A stretch of 7,926 nt of DNA from Pseudomonadota bacterium (GTDB lineage: Bacteria > Pseudomonadota > Gammaproteobacteria > Xanthomonadales > Xanthomonadaceae). The stretch is taken from the NCBI GenBank assembly GCA_023425225.1, contig JAFADB010000089.1, positions 1 to 7,926 on the forward strand, given 5' to 3'. The notes beneath the pieces are model-generated. The model searched no databases. It had not been told where the DNA came from and saw only the letters and a list, made by a program, of their open reading frames with translations. Position numbers and translations under genes: made by a program. Positions 1-6,576 of the stretch are shown piece after piece. Numbering within the stretch: the first letter of the stretch is position 1; every line of letters starts with the position of its first letter.

Positions 1-25
1 CCGGCCCTGCGTCGCTCTGCGGCTT

Positions 26-52
26 TTGCCGGCCCGGGCGATGGCTTAGACT
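26..52 (+). promoter_or_regulatory. Candidate sigma-70-type promoter for the riboswitch-btuB transcript
   Basis: A -10-like hexamer TAGACT (47-52, four of six consensus positions) lies 15 nt after a -35-like TTGCCG (26-31, four of six). Initiation would fall near 58-60, exactly where the riboswitch begins, which is the usual arrangement for riboswitch-controlled receptor genes. The spacing is shorter than the ideal 17 nt and the match is weak, so position relative to the riboswitch is the main support. Nothing else was recognised in bases 1-60, although CCGGC at 1-5 could pair with GCCGG at 28-32. Confidence 0.4.
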
Positions 53-60
53 GCGCGCAC

Positions 61-266
61 TTTCTGGTGACCGGCGGAGTGTCCTCCAACGGTTGAAACG
101 GGAAGCCGGTGAATCGCCGCTGCCGCCTCGGCAACGCGACATTCCGGCGCTGCCCCCGCAACGGTAAGCGAGACAAGTCCGGACACACCGCCACTGTGCA
201 TGCACGGGAAGGCGTCCGGACGGAGAGGCACGCCTCTCGCCCGCGAGCCCGGAGACCGGCCAGGAA
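61..266 (+). promoter_or_regulatory. Cobalamin (adenosylcobalamin-type) riboswitch aptamer
   Basis: All the conserved blocks of the B12-sensing aptamer occur in the right order: GAAACGGGAA at 95-104 followed by CCGGTG at 106-111, GCTGCCCCCGCAAC at 149-162, the B12 box GCCACTG at 190-196, CGGGAAGGCG at 205-213, and GCGAGCCCGGAGACCGGCC at 243-261. The closing helix can form between CTGG (64-67) and CCAG (260-263). Known members of this family bind adenosylcobalamin or other cobalamins in the 5' leader and lower expression of transport or synthesis genes. The gene controlled here is the BtuB-type receptor starting at 408. The boundaries are approximate to a few bases. Which cobalamin form is preferred was not judged. 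Confidence 0.95.
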
Positions 267-407
267 GACGACTGGTTGCGATGCGGCGGGCATGGCGGCG
301 GCAGCGCGTCGTGTCCGCACGCCTTCCTGTCCGCACGCTTCTCCCTCCCGGCAACCGCCCTTGTGTCCCGATCGCGCGGGCGTGCGCGATGCCAGGAGTT
401 TTTCCCC
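267..407 (+). promoter_or_regulatory. Leader between riboswitch aptamer and btuB (presumed expression platform and RBS)
   Basis: This 141-nt leader probably converts ligand binding into a change in translation. The Shine-Dalgarno AGGAG is at 394-398, nine bases before the ATG at 408. A perfect 7-bp hairpin (ATCGCGC 371-377, GCGCGAT 384-390, 6-nt loop) ends three bases before it. TTCCTG (324-329) could pair with CAGGAG (393-398), with one G-U pair, and so hide the ribosome-binding site. No U-tract terminator is seen, which favours translational over transcriptional control. An 11-nt direct repeat (TGTCCGCACGC at 312-322 and 328-338) also lies here. The frame is open back to 276, but the resulting extension has no protein character and would start just after the riboswitch aptamer, so I do not treat it as coding. 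The pairing scheme is inferred by eye. Confidence 0.6.
312..338 (+). repeat. Short tandem direct repeat in the btuB leader (11 nt, 16-nt period)
   Basis: TGTCCGCACGC occurs at 312-322 and again, identically, at 328-338. Each copy is followed by a pyrimidine-rich segment (CTTCC after the first, TTCTCC after the second). The repeat lies in the untranslated leader between the riboswitch aptamer and the ribosome-binding site. The pyrimidine tails are complementary to parts of the Shine-Dalgarno region, so the duplication gives two possible anti-SD segments. It could equally be a chance local duplication. Confidence 0.7.
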
Positions 408-2264
408 ATGAAGTTGCAGACCCTTTCCCTCGCCGTGACCATGTCACTGTCCGGCGCCGCGCTGGCCGAGGAGGCCGCCACCGACCTGGACCAGGTCGTC
501 GTCACCGCCACCCGCACCCCGATCGCGCTGGAGGACAGCGTGGTCCCGGTGCAGGTGATCGACCATGCCGATATCGAGCGCAGCCAGTCCACCTCGCTGA
601 TGGACCTGCTGCGCGGCCGCGCCGGCGTGGACATCGTCAACCAGGGCGGGCCGGGCAAGCTCAGTTCGATCTTCCTGCGCGGCGCCGCCGCCAACCAGGT
701 GCTGGTGCTGGTGGATGGCGTGCGCATGGGCTCGGCCACCACCGGCATGGCGGCGATCCAGGACCTGCCGCTGGCGCAGATCGAGCGGGTGGAGATCCTG
801 CGCGGCCCCGGCTCCAGCCTGTACGGCGCCGACGCCATCGGCGGCGTGATCCAGGTGTTCACCCGCCGCGGCGGCGCCGGCCTGCAGCAGAACCTGAGCC
901 TCGGCGGCGGCAGCCACGACCTGCGCCAGGCCAGCGCCGGCTTCAGCAACCATGGCGTGCGCGGCTGGCTCGCCGTGCAGGGCGCCTGGCAGGACACGGA
1001 TGGCTTCAACGCCTGCAACGGCGATGCGGCGACGTTCGCCGGCTGCTACGTCGACGAACCGGACAAGGACGGCTACCGCAACACCTCGATCAGCGCGCGC
1101 GGCGGCTATGCGCTGGGCGAGACCCTGCAGCTGGAAGGCCAGCTGCTCGACGCGCAGTCGCGCAACCAGTACGACGGCAGCCTCTATGCCGGCAACGTGT
1201 CCGACAACCGCCAGCAGGTGTTCGGCGGCAAGCTGGCGTGGACGCCTTCCGCGCGCGTCGCGGTGACCGCGCAGCTCGGCCGCAACAACGACGATGCCGA
1301 CGCCTACTACGTCGAGGCCGGCGCGGAGGCGCGCACCCACGTCAGCACCTTCGACACCCGCCGCGACAGCGCCTCGCTGCAGGGCGACTTCGGCGTGGGC
1401 GAAGACCAGTTGCTGAGCGTGGGCGGCGACTGGTCCAGGGACACGGTGACCAGCACCACCGCCTACGACATCGACAGCCGCGACGATACCGGCGTGTTCG
1501 TGCAGTACCAGGGCCGCTTCGGTGCGCACCAGCTGCTGGCCAGCGTGCGCAACGACGACAACGAGCAGTTCGGCAACCACGCCACCGGCAGCCTCGGCTA
1601 CGGCCTGTCGTTCGGCAACGGCTTCAAGTTCACCGCCAGCGCCGGCACCGGCTTCAAGGCGCCCACCTTCAACGACCTGTACTACCCCGGCTTCAGCAAT
1701 CCGGAACTCAAGCCGGAGAAGTCGCGCAGCGTGAACCTGGGGCTGGCGCAGTACGGCCAGGGCTGGAACTGGGGACTGAACGCCTACCAGACCCGCATCG
1801 AGGACCTGATCGGCTACGACGGCGCCTTCAACATCGTCAACGTCGACAAGGCGCGCATCCGCGGCGCCGAGCTGACCGGCTTCGTGTCGCTGTACGGCTT
1901 CGACGTCGCCGCGCAGGCCAGCTGGACCGACGCGCGCAACGAAAGCGATGGCGCCAACCACGACAACTGGCTGGCCCGCCGTGCCCGCGCCAGCGGCCGC
2001 GTGGACGTGGACAGGGCGTTCGGCCCGCTGCGCCTGGGCATCACCGCCAACGGCGCCGGCCACCGTTTCGACGATGCCGCCAACAGCGTGCGCCTGGCCG
2101 GCTACGGCACCGTGGACCTGCGCGTGGAATACGCGCTGACGCCGGCGTGGACCTTGCAGGCGCGGGCCGCCAACGTGTTCGACCGCGACTACGAGACCGT
2201 GGCCTGGTACAACCAGCCCGGCCGCGAGTACCAGCTGACGCTGCGCTACCAGGGCGGGCTGTAA
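408..2264 (+). CDS. btuB: TonB-dependent vitamin B12 outer-membrane receptor, BtuB type
   Basis: The gene encodes 618 residues, very close to E. coli BtuB (614). It should import cobalamin or another corrinoid across the outer membrane using TonB energy. A signal peptide (residues 1-20, ending ALA) is followed by a TonB box DQVVVTA (28-34). The plug domain (about 40-150) contains FLRGAAANQVLVLVDGVR and the conserved ERVEILRGPGSSLYG, and the remainder is a beta-barrel. A Cys203/Cys213 pair with many Asp and Asn residues nearby probably marks an extracellular loop. The ATG at 408 is chosen because AGGAG sits at 394-398 and a clean signal peptide follows; the open frame back to 276 is leader. 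The B12 riboswitch upstream is the strongest evidence for the substrate. The protein ends in YQGGL and lacks the terminal Phe usual for barrel proteins. Other receptors of this family, such as siderophore or YncD types, are less likely. Confidence 0.88.
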   Translation: MKLQTLSLAVTMSLSGAALAEEAATDLDQVVVTATRTPIALEDSVVPVQVIDHADIERSQSTSLMDLLRGRAGVDIVNQGGPGKLSSIFLRGAAANQVLVLVDGVRMGSATTGMAAIQDLPLAQIERVEILRGPGSSLYGADAIGGVIQVFTRRGGAGLQQNLSLGGGSHDLRQASAGFSNHGVRGWLAVQGAWQDTDGFNACNGDAATFAGCYVDEPDKDGYRNTSISARGGYALGETLQLEGQLLDAQSRNQYDGSLYAGNVSDNRQQVFGGKLAWTPSARVAVTAQLGRNNDDADAYYVEAGAEARTHVSTFDTRRDSASLQGDFGVGEDQLLSVGGDWSRDTVTSTTAYDIDSRDDTGVFVQYQGRFGAHQLLASVRNDDNEQFGNHATGSLGYGLSFGNGFKFTASAGTGFKAPTFNDLYYPGFSNPELKPEKSRSVNLGLAQYGQGWNWGLNAYQTRIEDLIGYDGAFNIVNVDKARIRGAELTGFVSLYGFDVAAQASWTDARNESDGANHDNWLARRARASGRVDVDRAFGPLRLGITANGAGHRFDDAANSVRLAGYGTVDLRVEYALTPAWTLQARAANVFDRDYETVAWYNQPGREYQLTLRYQGGL

Positions 2265-2271
2265 GCGCATT

Positions 2272-2294
2272 GGGCGCCCTGCTGCGGGGCGCCC
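2272..2294 (+). terminator. Hairpin just downstream of btuB, possible terminator
   Basis: Two copies of GGGCGCCC (2272-2279 and 2287-2294), separated by the 7-nt loop TGCTGCG, form a perfect 8-bp GC stem beginning 8 nt after the btuB stop. Each arm is also a palindrome in itself. No T-run follows, only TCATCC, so efficient intrinsic termination is uncertain. The stem could instead protect the 3' end of the btuB mRNA. Confidence 0.45.
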
Positions 2295-2359
2295 TCATCC
2301 GGCGCTGTAAGGGCCGCTGTCCGGCGGGGAAGAACCCATCGTCCGGCGTGCGAGCGGCG

Positions 2360-2414
2360 GCGGCCGCGACGGGGCTTCACCGGAGAGCCCCGCGGCCGCT
2401 CCCCTACCTCTTTT
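2360..2414 (+). terminator. Large hairpin between convergent btuB and fepC, possible bidirectional terminator
   Basis: GCGGCCGC plus GGGGCT (2360-2367 and 2371-2376, with a 3-nt bulge GAC) pairs perfectly with AGCCCC plus GCGGCCGC (2386-2391 and 2392-2399) around a 9-nt loop. On the + strand a pyrimidine stretch follows with TTTT at 2411-2414, about 12 nt past the stem and further than ideal. On the - strand there is no T-run beyond the stem, although the hairpin starts about 30 nt after the fepC stop. Its position between two converging transcripts is the main support. Confidence 0.45.
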
Positions 2415-2432
2415 CCCTGGGCAATCGTTGGC

Positions 2433-3254
<822 letters not shown>

Positions 3255-3255
3255 T

Positions 3256-4308
3256 TCAGGCCCGGCGCGACCGCGTCAGCAGCCACATCAGGTAGATGCC
3301 GCCGACGATGCCGGTCATGCGCCCGATCGGCAACGTCAGCCGCCACGGCAGCGACTGCGCGACCAGGTCGGCGAACAGCAGCAGGCATGCCGCCATCGCC
3401 GCTGACGCCAGCACCGGCAGCCGCCCGCCGCCGCACAGGCGCGCGGCCAGCTGCGGTGCGGCCAGCGCGACGAAGGCGATCGGCCCGGCCGCGCCGGTGG
3501 CCAGCGCCGCCAGCAGCACCGCGCCGAGGATCGCCAGCAGGCGCGTGCGTTCCACCGCGATGCCGAGCTGGCGGGCGAGGTCGTCGCCCATCTCGATCAG
3601 TTCCAGCCGCCGCGCCAGCGCCTGCACGCACGGCAGCAGCAGCACGACCCCGATCATCACCGGCACGACGTGGTTCCAGCCGCGCGCGTCCAGCGAACCG
3701 GCGCGCCACAGGTTGGCCGTCACCGCGTTGTCGAGGTCGCCCTTGACCAGCATCAGGCCGTTGAGCGCGTCCAGGATCGCGCCGACGCCGACCCCGACCA
3801 GCACCAGCCGGTAACCGCCGCTCACGCCCGAACGCAGCGATAGCAGGTAGACCATCAGCGCGGTCAGCAGGCCGCCGGCGACCGCGGCCAGCGCCACGTG
3901 CAGCACGCCCTGGTCGAACAGCACGATCTGGGCGATGGCGCCGGTGGCCGCGCCGATGGTGAAGCCGATCACGTCCGGCGAGCCCAGCGGGTTGCGCGAC
4001 ACCGACTGGAACACCGCCCCCGACACCCCCAGCGCGGCACCGGCGAACAGCGCGGTGAGCGCGCGCGGCAGGCGGATGTCGAGCACGATGCGCTCGGCGA
4101 TGCCGCCATCGCCGCGGCCCAGCAGCGCCGCGGCCACCTGCGCGGCCGTCAGCTCCATGCGTCCGGCCAGCAGCGCGGCCGCGGCGAGCACGATCGCCAG
4201 CAGCGAAAGGCCTGCGGCCACCACCCAGGCGCGCGGATACACCACCACCGAACAGCCGCCGCGCCGCCAGACCTTGCCCGCGCCGGCATGGGCCCGAGGC
4301 GCGCTCAC
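3256..4308 (-). CDS. fepG: Ferric-siderophore ABC transporter permease, FepG type
   Basis: This inner-membrane subunit of the FecCD/BtuC permease family forms the siderophore channel with FepD. From a GTG at 4308 it has 350 residues (E. coli FepG 330) with many hydrophobic segments. FepG-like landmarks are RLPRALTALFAGAALGVSG (79-97), the family motif SRNPLGSPDVIGF (104-116), LWRAGSL (200-206), the ATPase-contacting EMGDDLARQLGIAVERTR (239-256), and GGIYLMWLL near the end. The GTG start overlaps the fepD stop as GTGA, a 4-nt overlap typical of translational coupling. The frame is open further upstream to 4950, but that part is antisense-like Arg/Ala/Gly text within fepD and is rejected. The family's conserved APH-x-x-R reads APQLAAR (284-290), replacing His with Gln. 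The first 23 residues are poorly conserved, so a later start is possible. Confidence 0.88.
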   Translation of the reverse strand: MSAPRAHAGAGKVWRRGGCSVVVYPRAWVVAAGLSLLAIVLAAAALLAGRMELTAAQVAAALLGRGDGGIAERIVLDIRLPRALTALFAGAALGVSGAVFQSVSRNPLGSPDVIGFTIGAATGAIAQIVLFDQGVLHVALAAVAGGLLTALMVYLLSLRSGVSGGYRLVLVGVGVGAILDALNGLMLVKGDLDNAVTANLWRAGSLDARGWNHVVPVMIGVVLLLPCVQALARRLELIEMGDDLARQLGIAVERTRLLAILGAVLLAALATGAAGPIAFVALAAPQLAARLCGGGRLPVLASAAMAACLLLFADLVAQSLPWRLTLPIGRMTGIVGGIYLMWLLTRSRRA

Positions 4309-5345
4309 AGGTGCGCGATCCGGCGCCGGCGCGCCAGCGCCACGAAGAACGGCCCGCACAGCAGCGCGGCCATGATGCCCACGCCGATCTCGCCCGGCGC
4401 GGCGACGATCCGGCCCAGGATGTCGGCGGCCACCAGCAGGATCGCCGCGACCAGCATCGAGTACGGGATCAGCCAGCGGTGCTCCGGCCCCACCACCCGG
4501 CGCGCCAGGTGCGGGGCGGTCAGGCCGATGAAGCTCAGCGGCCCGGCGGCCGCGGTGGCGGCCGCGGTGAGGATCACCACCGACAGCATCGCCAGGGTCC
4601 AGACCCGGGCGGGGTTGGCGCCCAGCGAGTGGCCGAGCTCCTCGCCGAGCATCACCGCGTCCAGCGGCCGCGCCAGCGTCAGCGCCAGGCCCAGGCCCAC
4701 GGCCGCGGTCACCGTCACCGGCACCAGCACGCCCTGCCCGCGCCCCTGCAGCGAACCGACCGCCCAATGGCGGAACTGGTCGAACACCGCATCGTCGCTG
4801 TTGAGCAGGATCACCTGCGCCACCGCCTGCAGCACCACCGTCAGCGCCACTCCGGCCAGCACCAGCCGCACCGGGTCGATGCCGCGCCGTGCGCCACCCA
4901 GCAGGTACACGCCGCCGCCGGCCAGCGCCGCGCCGGCCAGCGCGAACCACAGGTAGCCGGTGATGTCGGTGATGCCGAAGAACGCCACCGCCACCACGAT
5001 CGCGGTGGCCGCGCCGCCGTTGACGCCGAGCAGGCCGGGATCGGCCAGCGGGTTGCGGGTCAGCGCCTGCATAACCGCGCCGGCCGCGCCCAGCGCACAG
5101 CCCACCACCACGGCCACCAGCGTGCGCGGGATGCGCAGCAGCCGCACCAGCAGGTGGTCGTTGTTGGCCGGATCGAAGGCATGCACCGCCTCCCAGGTGA
5201 CCGCCAGCGGCAGCGTGCGCGTGCCTACGCAGAAGCTGATGGCCACCAGCACGGCCAGCACCAGCAGGCCCAGCAACAGGCCGTCGATCCGGCGCCGGCG
5301 GCGCGCGCGCGGCGAATGGCGCGGCAGCTCAGACCGCATGGCCAT
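4305..5345 (-). CDS. fepD: Ferric-siderophore ABC transporter permease, FepD type
   Basis: This 346-residue polytopic inner-membrane protein (E. coli FepD is about 334) pairs with FepG to form the channel. A basic N-terminus with a run of Arg (13-19) precedes the first membrane helix (about 22-40). Diagnostic stretches are RIPRTLVAVVVGCALGAAGA (71-90), MQALTRNPLADPGLLGVN (92-109), PVRLVLAGVAL (158-168), the ATPase-coupling region LGEELGHSLGANPAR (233-247), and TAPHLARRVVGPEHRW (276-291), which keeps the family His that FepG lacks. The ATG at 5345 has GGTGA ending six bases upstream, and a second ATG two codons later (5339) is possible. It lies 56 nt after the fepB stop, the widest gap inside the transporter operon, and its own stop overlaps the fepG start. 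Confidence 0.92.
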   Translation of the reverse strand: MAMRSELPRHSPRARRRRRIDGLLLGLLVLAVLVAISFCVGTRTLPLAVTWEAVHAFDPANNDHLLVRLLRIPRTLVAVVVGCALGAAGAVMQALTRNPLADPGLLGVNGGAATAIVVAVAFFGITDITGYLWFALAGAALAGGGVYLLGGARRGIDPVRLVLAGVALTVVLQAVAQVILLNSDDAVFDQFRHWAVGSLQGRGQGVLVPVTVTAAVGLGLALTLARPLDAVMLGEELGHSLGANPARVWTLAMLSVVILTAAATAAAGPLSFIGLTAPHLARRVVGPEHRWLIPYSMLVAAILLVAADILGRIVAAPGEIGVGIMAALLCGPFFVALARRRRIAHL

Positions 5346-5401
5346 GCGCGTTCACCGCCGTGTCCTGCGCACGCACCGGCGCATCAAGCCCGGGCCATGC
5401 A

Positions 5402-6376
5402 TCAGTTGCCGAATTTTTCGACGATGCCGTCGACGATCTCGGTCGCGCTGAAATAGTCGATGCGGAACGAATTGCGCCCCAGCCCGTACACCTGGTGCGC
5501 GCGCACCGACGGCAGGTTGGCCAGCACCGGATCGTCGACGAATGCCCGGGTGCCGCTGTCGTCGACGCTGAGCAGGAAGGTGGTACGCGCGGTCAGCCGG
5601 CCGAGGTTTTCGTACGGCGCCCAGACGAAGTCCTTGCGCGAGCCGGCATTGTTGGTCTGCCAGGACGGATCCGGCTCCTCGATGTCGAAGCCCAGCGCGC
5701 CGAGCAGGCGCCCGTGGGCGCTTTCGCGGGTGGCGATCGGGTTGCCCATGCCGGGGCCATTGAAGCTGATGATGTCGGTCTGGCCTGCCGGCGGATGGAT
5801 CTTCGCCCGGGCCTCGGCGACATGCCGGTCGAAGGCGGCGATGCGCGCCGTGGCCTGCGCCTCGTGCCCGGTGGCGCGGCCCAGCTCGATGGCCAGGTCC
5901 TGCCAGGTCTTGTCGCCGTAGTCGAGCACGATGGTCGGTGCGATCTTCTTCAGTTCGGCCAGCTGCGGCATCGCCGAATCGTTGCCGGTGCGGGCCACCA
6001 CGATCAGGTCCGGCTTGACCGCGTAGGCGGCCTCCAGGTTGACGCTGCCCGCCGGCCAGGCGTTCTCCACATTGCGCTGCCGGGCCACCTCGGCCCACTG
6101 CGCGAAGAACTCGTTCTTGGCCGTCGATGCGCTGGCCGCGACCGGGGCGTCGATCGCCAGCAGCGTGCCGGTGATCGCCACCGAGGTGGAAAGGATGCGC
6201 TCGGGCGCCTTGGGAATCGCGGTGACGCTGCCGTCGGCATTGTCGAAGCTGCGCCAGGCCGCGGCCGCCTCGGTTTCCGCTGTCGCACCGCTTGCCCCCT
6301 CGCGGTTGCAGGCAACCAGGGCCAGGCCCAGCACGCACACCGCCAACCAACCGGATCCACGCTTCAATACCGACAT
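5402..6376 (-). CDS. fepB: Ferric-siderophore substrate-binding lipoprotein, FepB type
   Basis: This is the periplasmic binding component that would capture the ferric siderophore and hand it to FepD/FepG. From the ATG at 6376 it has 324 residues. Lys5 and Arg6, a hydrophobic core and the lipobox LVAC (Cys23) form a clean lipoprotein signal; E. coli FepB instead has an ordinary cleaved signal peptide. The mature part is FepB-like: ERILSTSVAITGTLLAIDAP (59-78), WAEVARQR (94-101), KPDLIVVARTGNDSA (121-135), DKTWQDLAIELGRATGHE (155-172), ESAHGRLLGALGF (218-230), and the C-terminal QVYGLGRNSFRIDYFSA (295-311). The frame has earlier ATGs at 6403 and 6385, but 6376 has GGTGGA at a good distance and gives the best signal peptide. 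It is first of the four transporter genes, 200 nt downstream of the yncE-like gene. Confidence 0.9.
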   Translation of the reverse strand: MSVLKRGSGWLAVCVLGLALVACNREGASGATAETEAAAAWRSFDNADGSVTAIPKAPERILSTSVAITGTLLAIDAPVAASASTAKNEFFAQWAEVARQRNVENAWPAGSVNLEAAYAVKPDLIVVARTGNDSAMPQLAELKKIAPTIVLDYGDKTWQDLAIELGRATGHEAQATARIAAFDRHVAEARAKIHPPAGQTDIISFNGPGMGNPIATRESAHGRLLGALGFDIEEPDPSWQTNNAGSRKDFVWAPYENLGRLTARTTFLLSVDDSGTRAFVDDPVLANLPSVRAHQVYGLGRNSFRIDYFSATEIVDGIVEKFGN

Positions 6377-6457
6377 CTCGCCCATCCACCCAGGATCATG
6401 CATCGCCGGACAGTGTGCCCGATCCGCCCGCCGTTGTCGGCGGGCCGACGGGCCGGA

Positions 6458-6481
6458 TTCCGGCGGCGCATGCCGCCGGAA
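6458..6481 (-). terminator. Perfect 10-bp hairpin upstream of fepB, terminator- or processing-like
   Basis: TTCCGGCGGC (6458-6467) and GCCGCCGGAA (6472-6481) form a perfect 10-bp stem with the 4-nt loop GCAT. On the - strand it lies about 95 nt after the yncE-like stop and about 80 nt before the fepB start. No T-run follows in either direction. It may be a processing or attenuation element between the two genes, a terminator without a U-tract, or a protein-binding palindrome. Confidence 0.4.
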
Positions 6482-6532
6482 GGGTTCCCTGGCGACGGGA
6501 CCGACCGGCCCTGCCGCCGCCGCGCGGCCTGC

Positions 6533-6560
6533 GTTGGTGGCGCGTCACCACGCCGCCAAC
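6533..6560 (-). terminator. Hairpin just after the yncE-like stop codon
   Basis: GTTGGTGGCG (6533-6542) pairs with CGCCGCCAAC (6551-6560) over ten positions around an 8-nt loop. The one exception is a G-U wobble on the + strand and a C-A mismatch on the - strand. It starts about 17 nt after the stop of the yncE-like gene. No T-run follows on the - strand, so it may mark the 3' end of that cistron without terminating fully. Confidence 0.35.
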
Positions 6561-6576
6561 ACGGGCCACGCCGGCC

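Larger units (their letters stand above)
6377..6576. other. Intergenic region between yncE-like gene and fepB
   Basis: This 200-nt stretch has no plausible gene. It holds two strong hairpins (listed separately) and a 14-bp dyad GTCGGCGGGCCGAC at 6436-6449. No AT-rich Fur-box-like sequence and no convincing -35/-10 pair for the - strand were found; the best - strand pair, CCGACA with CACACT, is poor. The fepB operon may therefore be read through from a promoter upstream of the yncE-like gene, or use a promoter I cannot recognise. Confidence 0.6.

Noticed and set aside
276..407. 44-residue N-terminal extension of the btuB frame beginning at 276
   Set aside because: It begins just after the riboswitch aptamer, lacks protein character, and would bury the clean signal peptide. 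AGGAG before the ATG at 408 marks the real start.
444..2270. 608-residue open frame antisense to btuB, and a 777-residue overlapping + frame from 200
   Set aside because: Long open shadow frames are expected in very GC-rich DNA. Their Ala/Gly/Arg/Val-rich text shows no domain, while the btuB frame matches a known family along its length.
4309..4950. Upstream 214-codon extension of the fepG frame
   Set aside because: It lies wholly inside fepD on the same strand, reads as Arg/Gly/Ala-rich noise, and would make FepG far longer than its family. The GTGA junction gives a natural start.
5352..5384. Ten-residue Arg-rich mini-ORF (MRRCVRRTRR) between fepB and fepD, with its stop 7 nt before the fepD start
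   Set aside because: It has no ribosome-binding site and the gap is GC-rich, so a short open frame is expected by chance. Conservation in relatives would be needed to call it a leader peptide.
6377..6403. FepB starts at ATG 6403 or 6385
   Set aside because: Neither has a Shine-Dalgarno at suitable spacing, and both add a non-signal-like segment (MHDPGWMGE) before the basic n-region of the lipoprotein signal. They remain possible but less likely.
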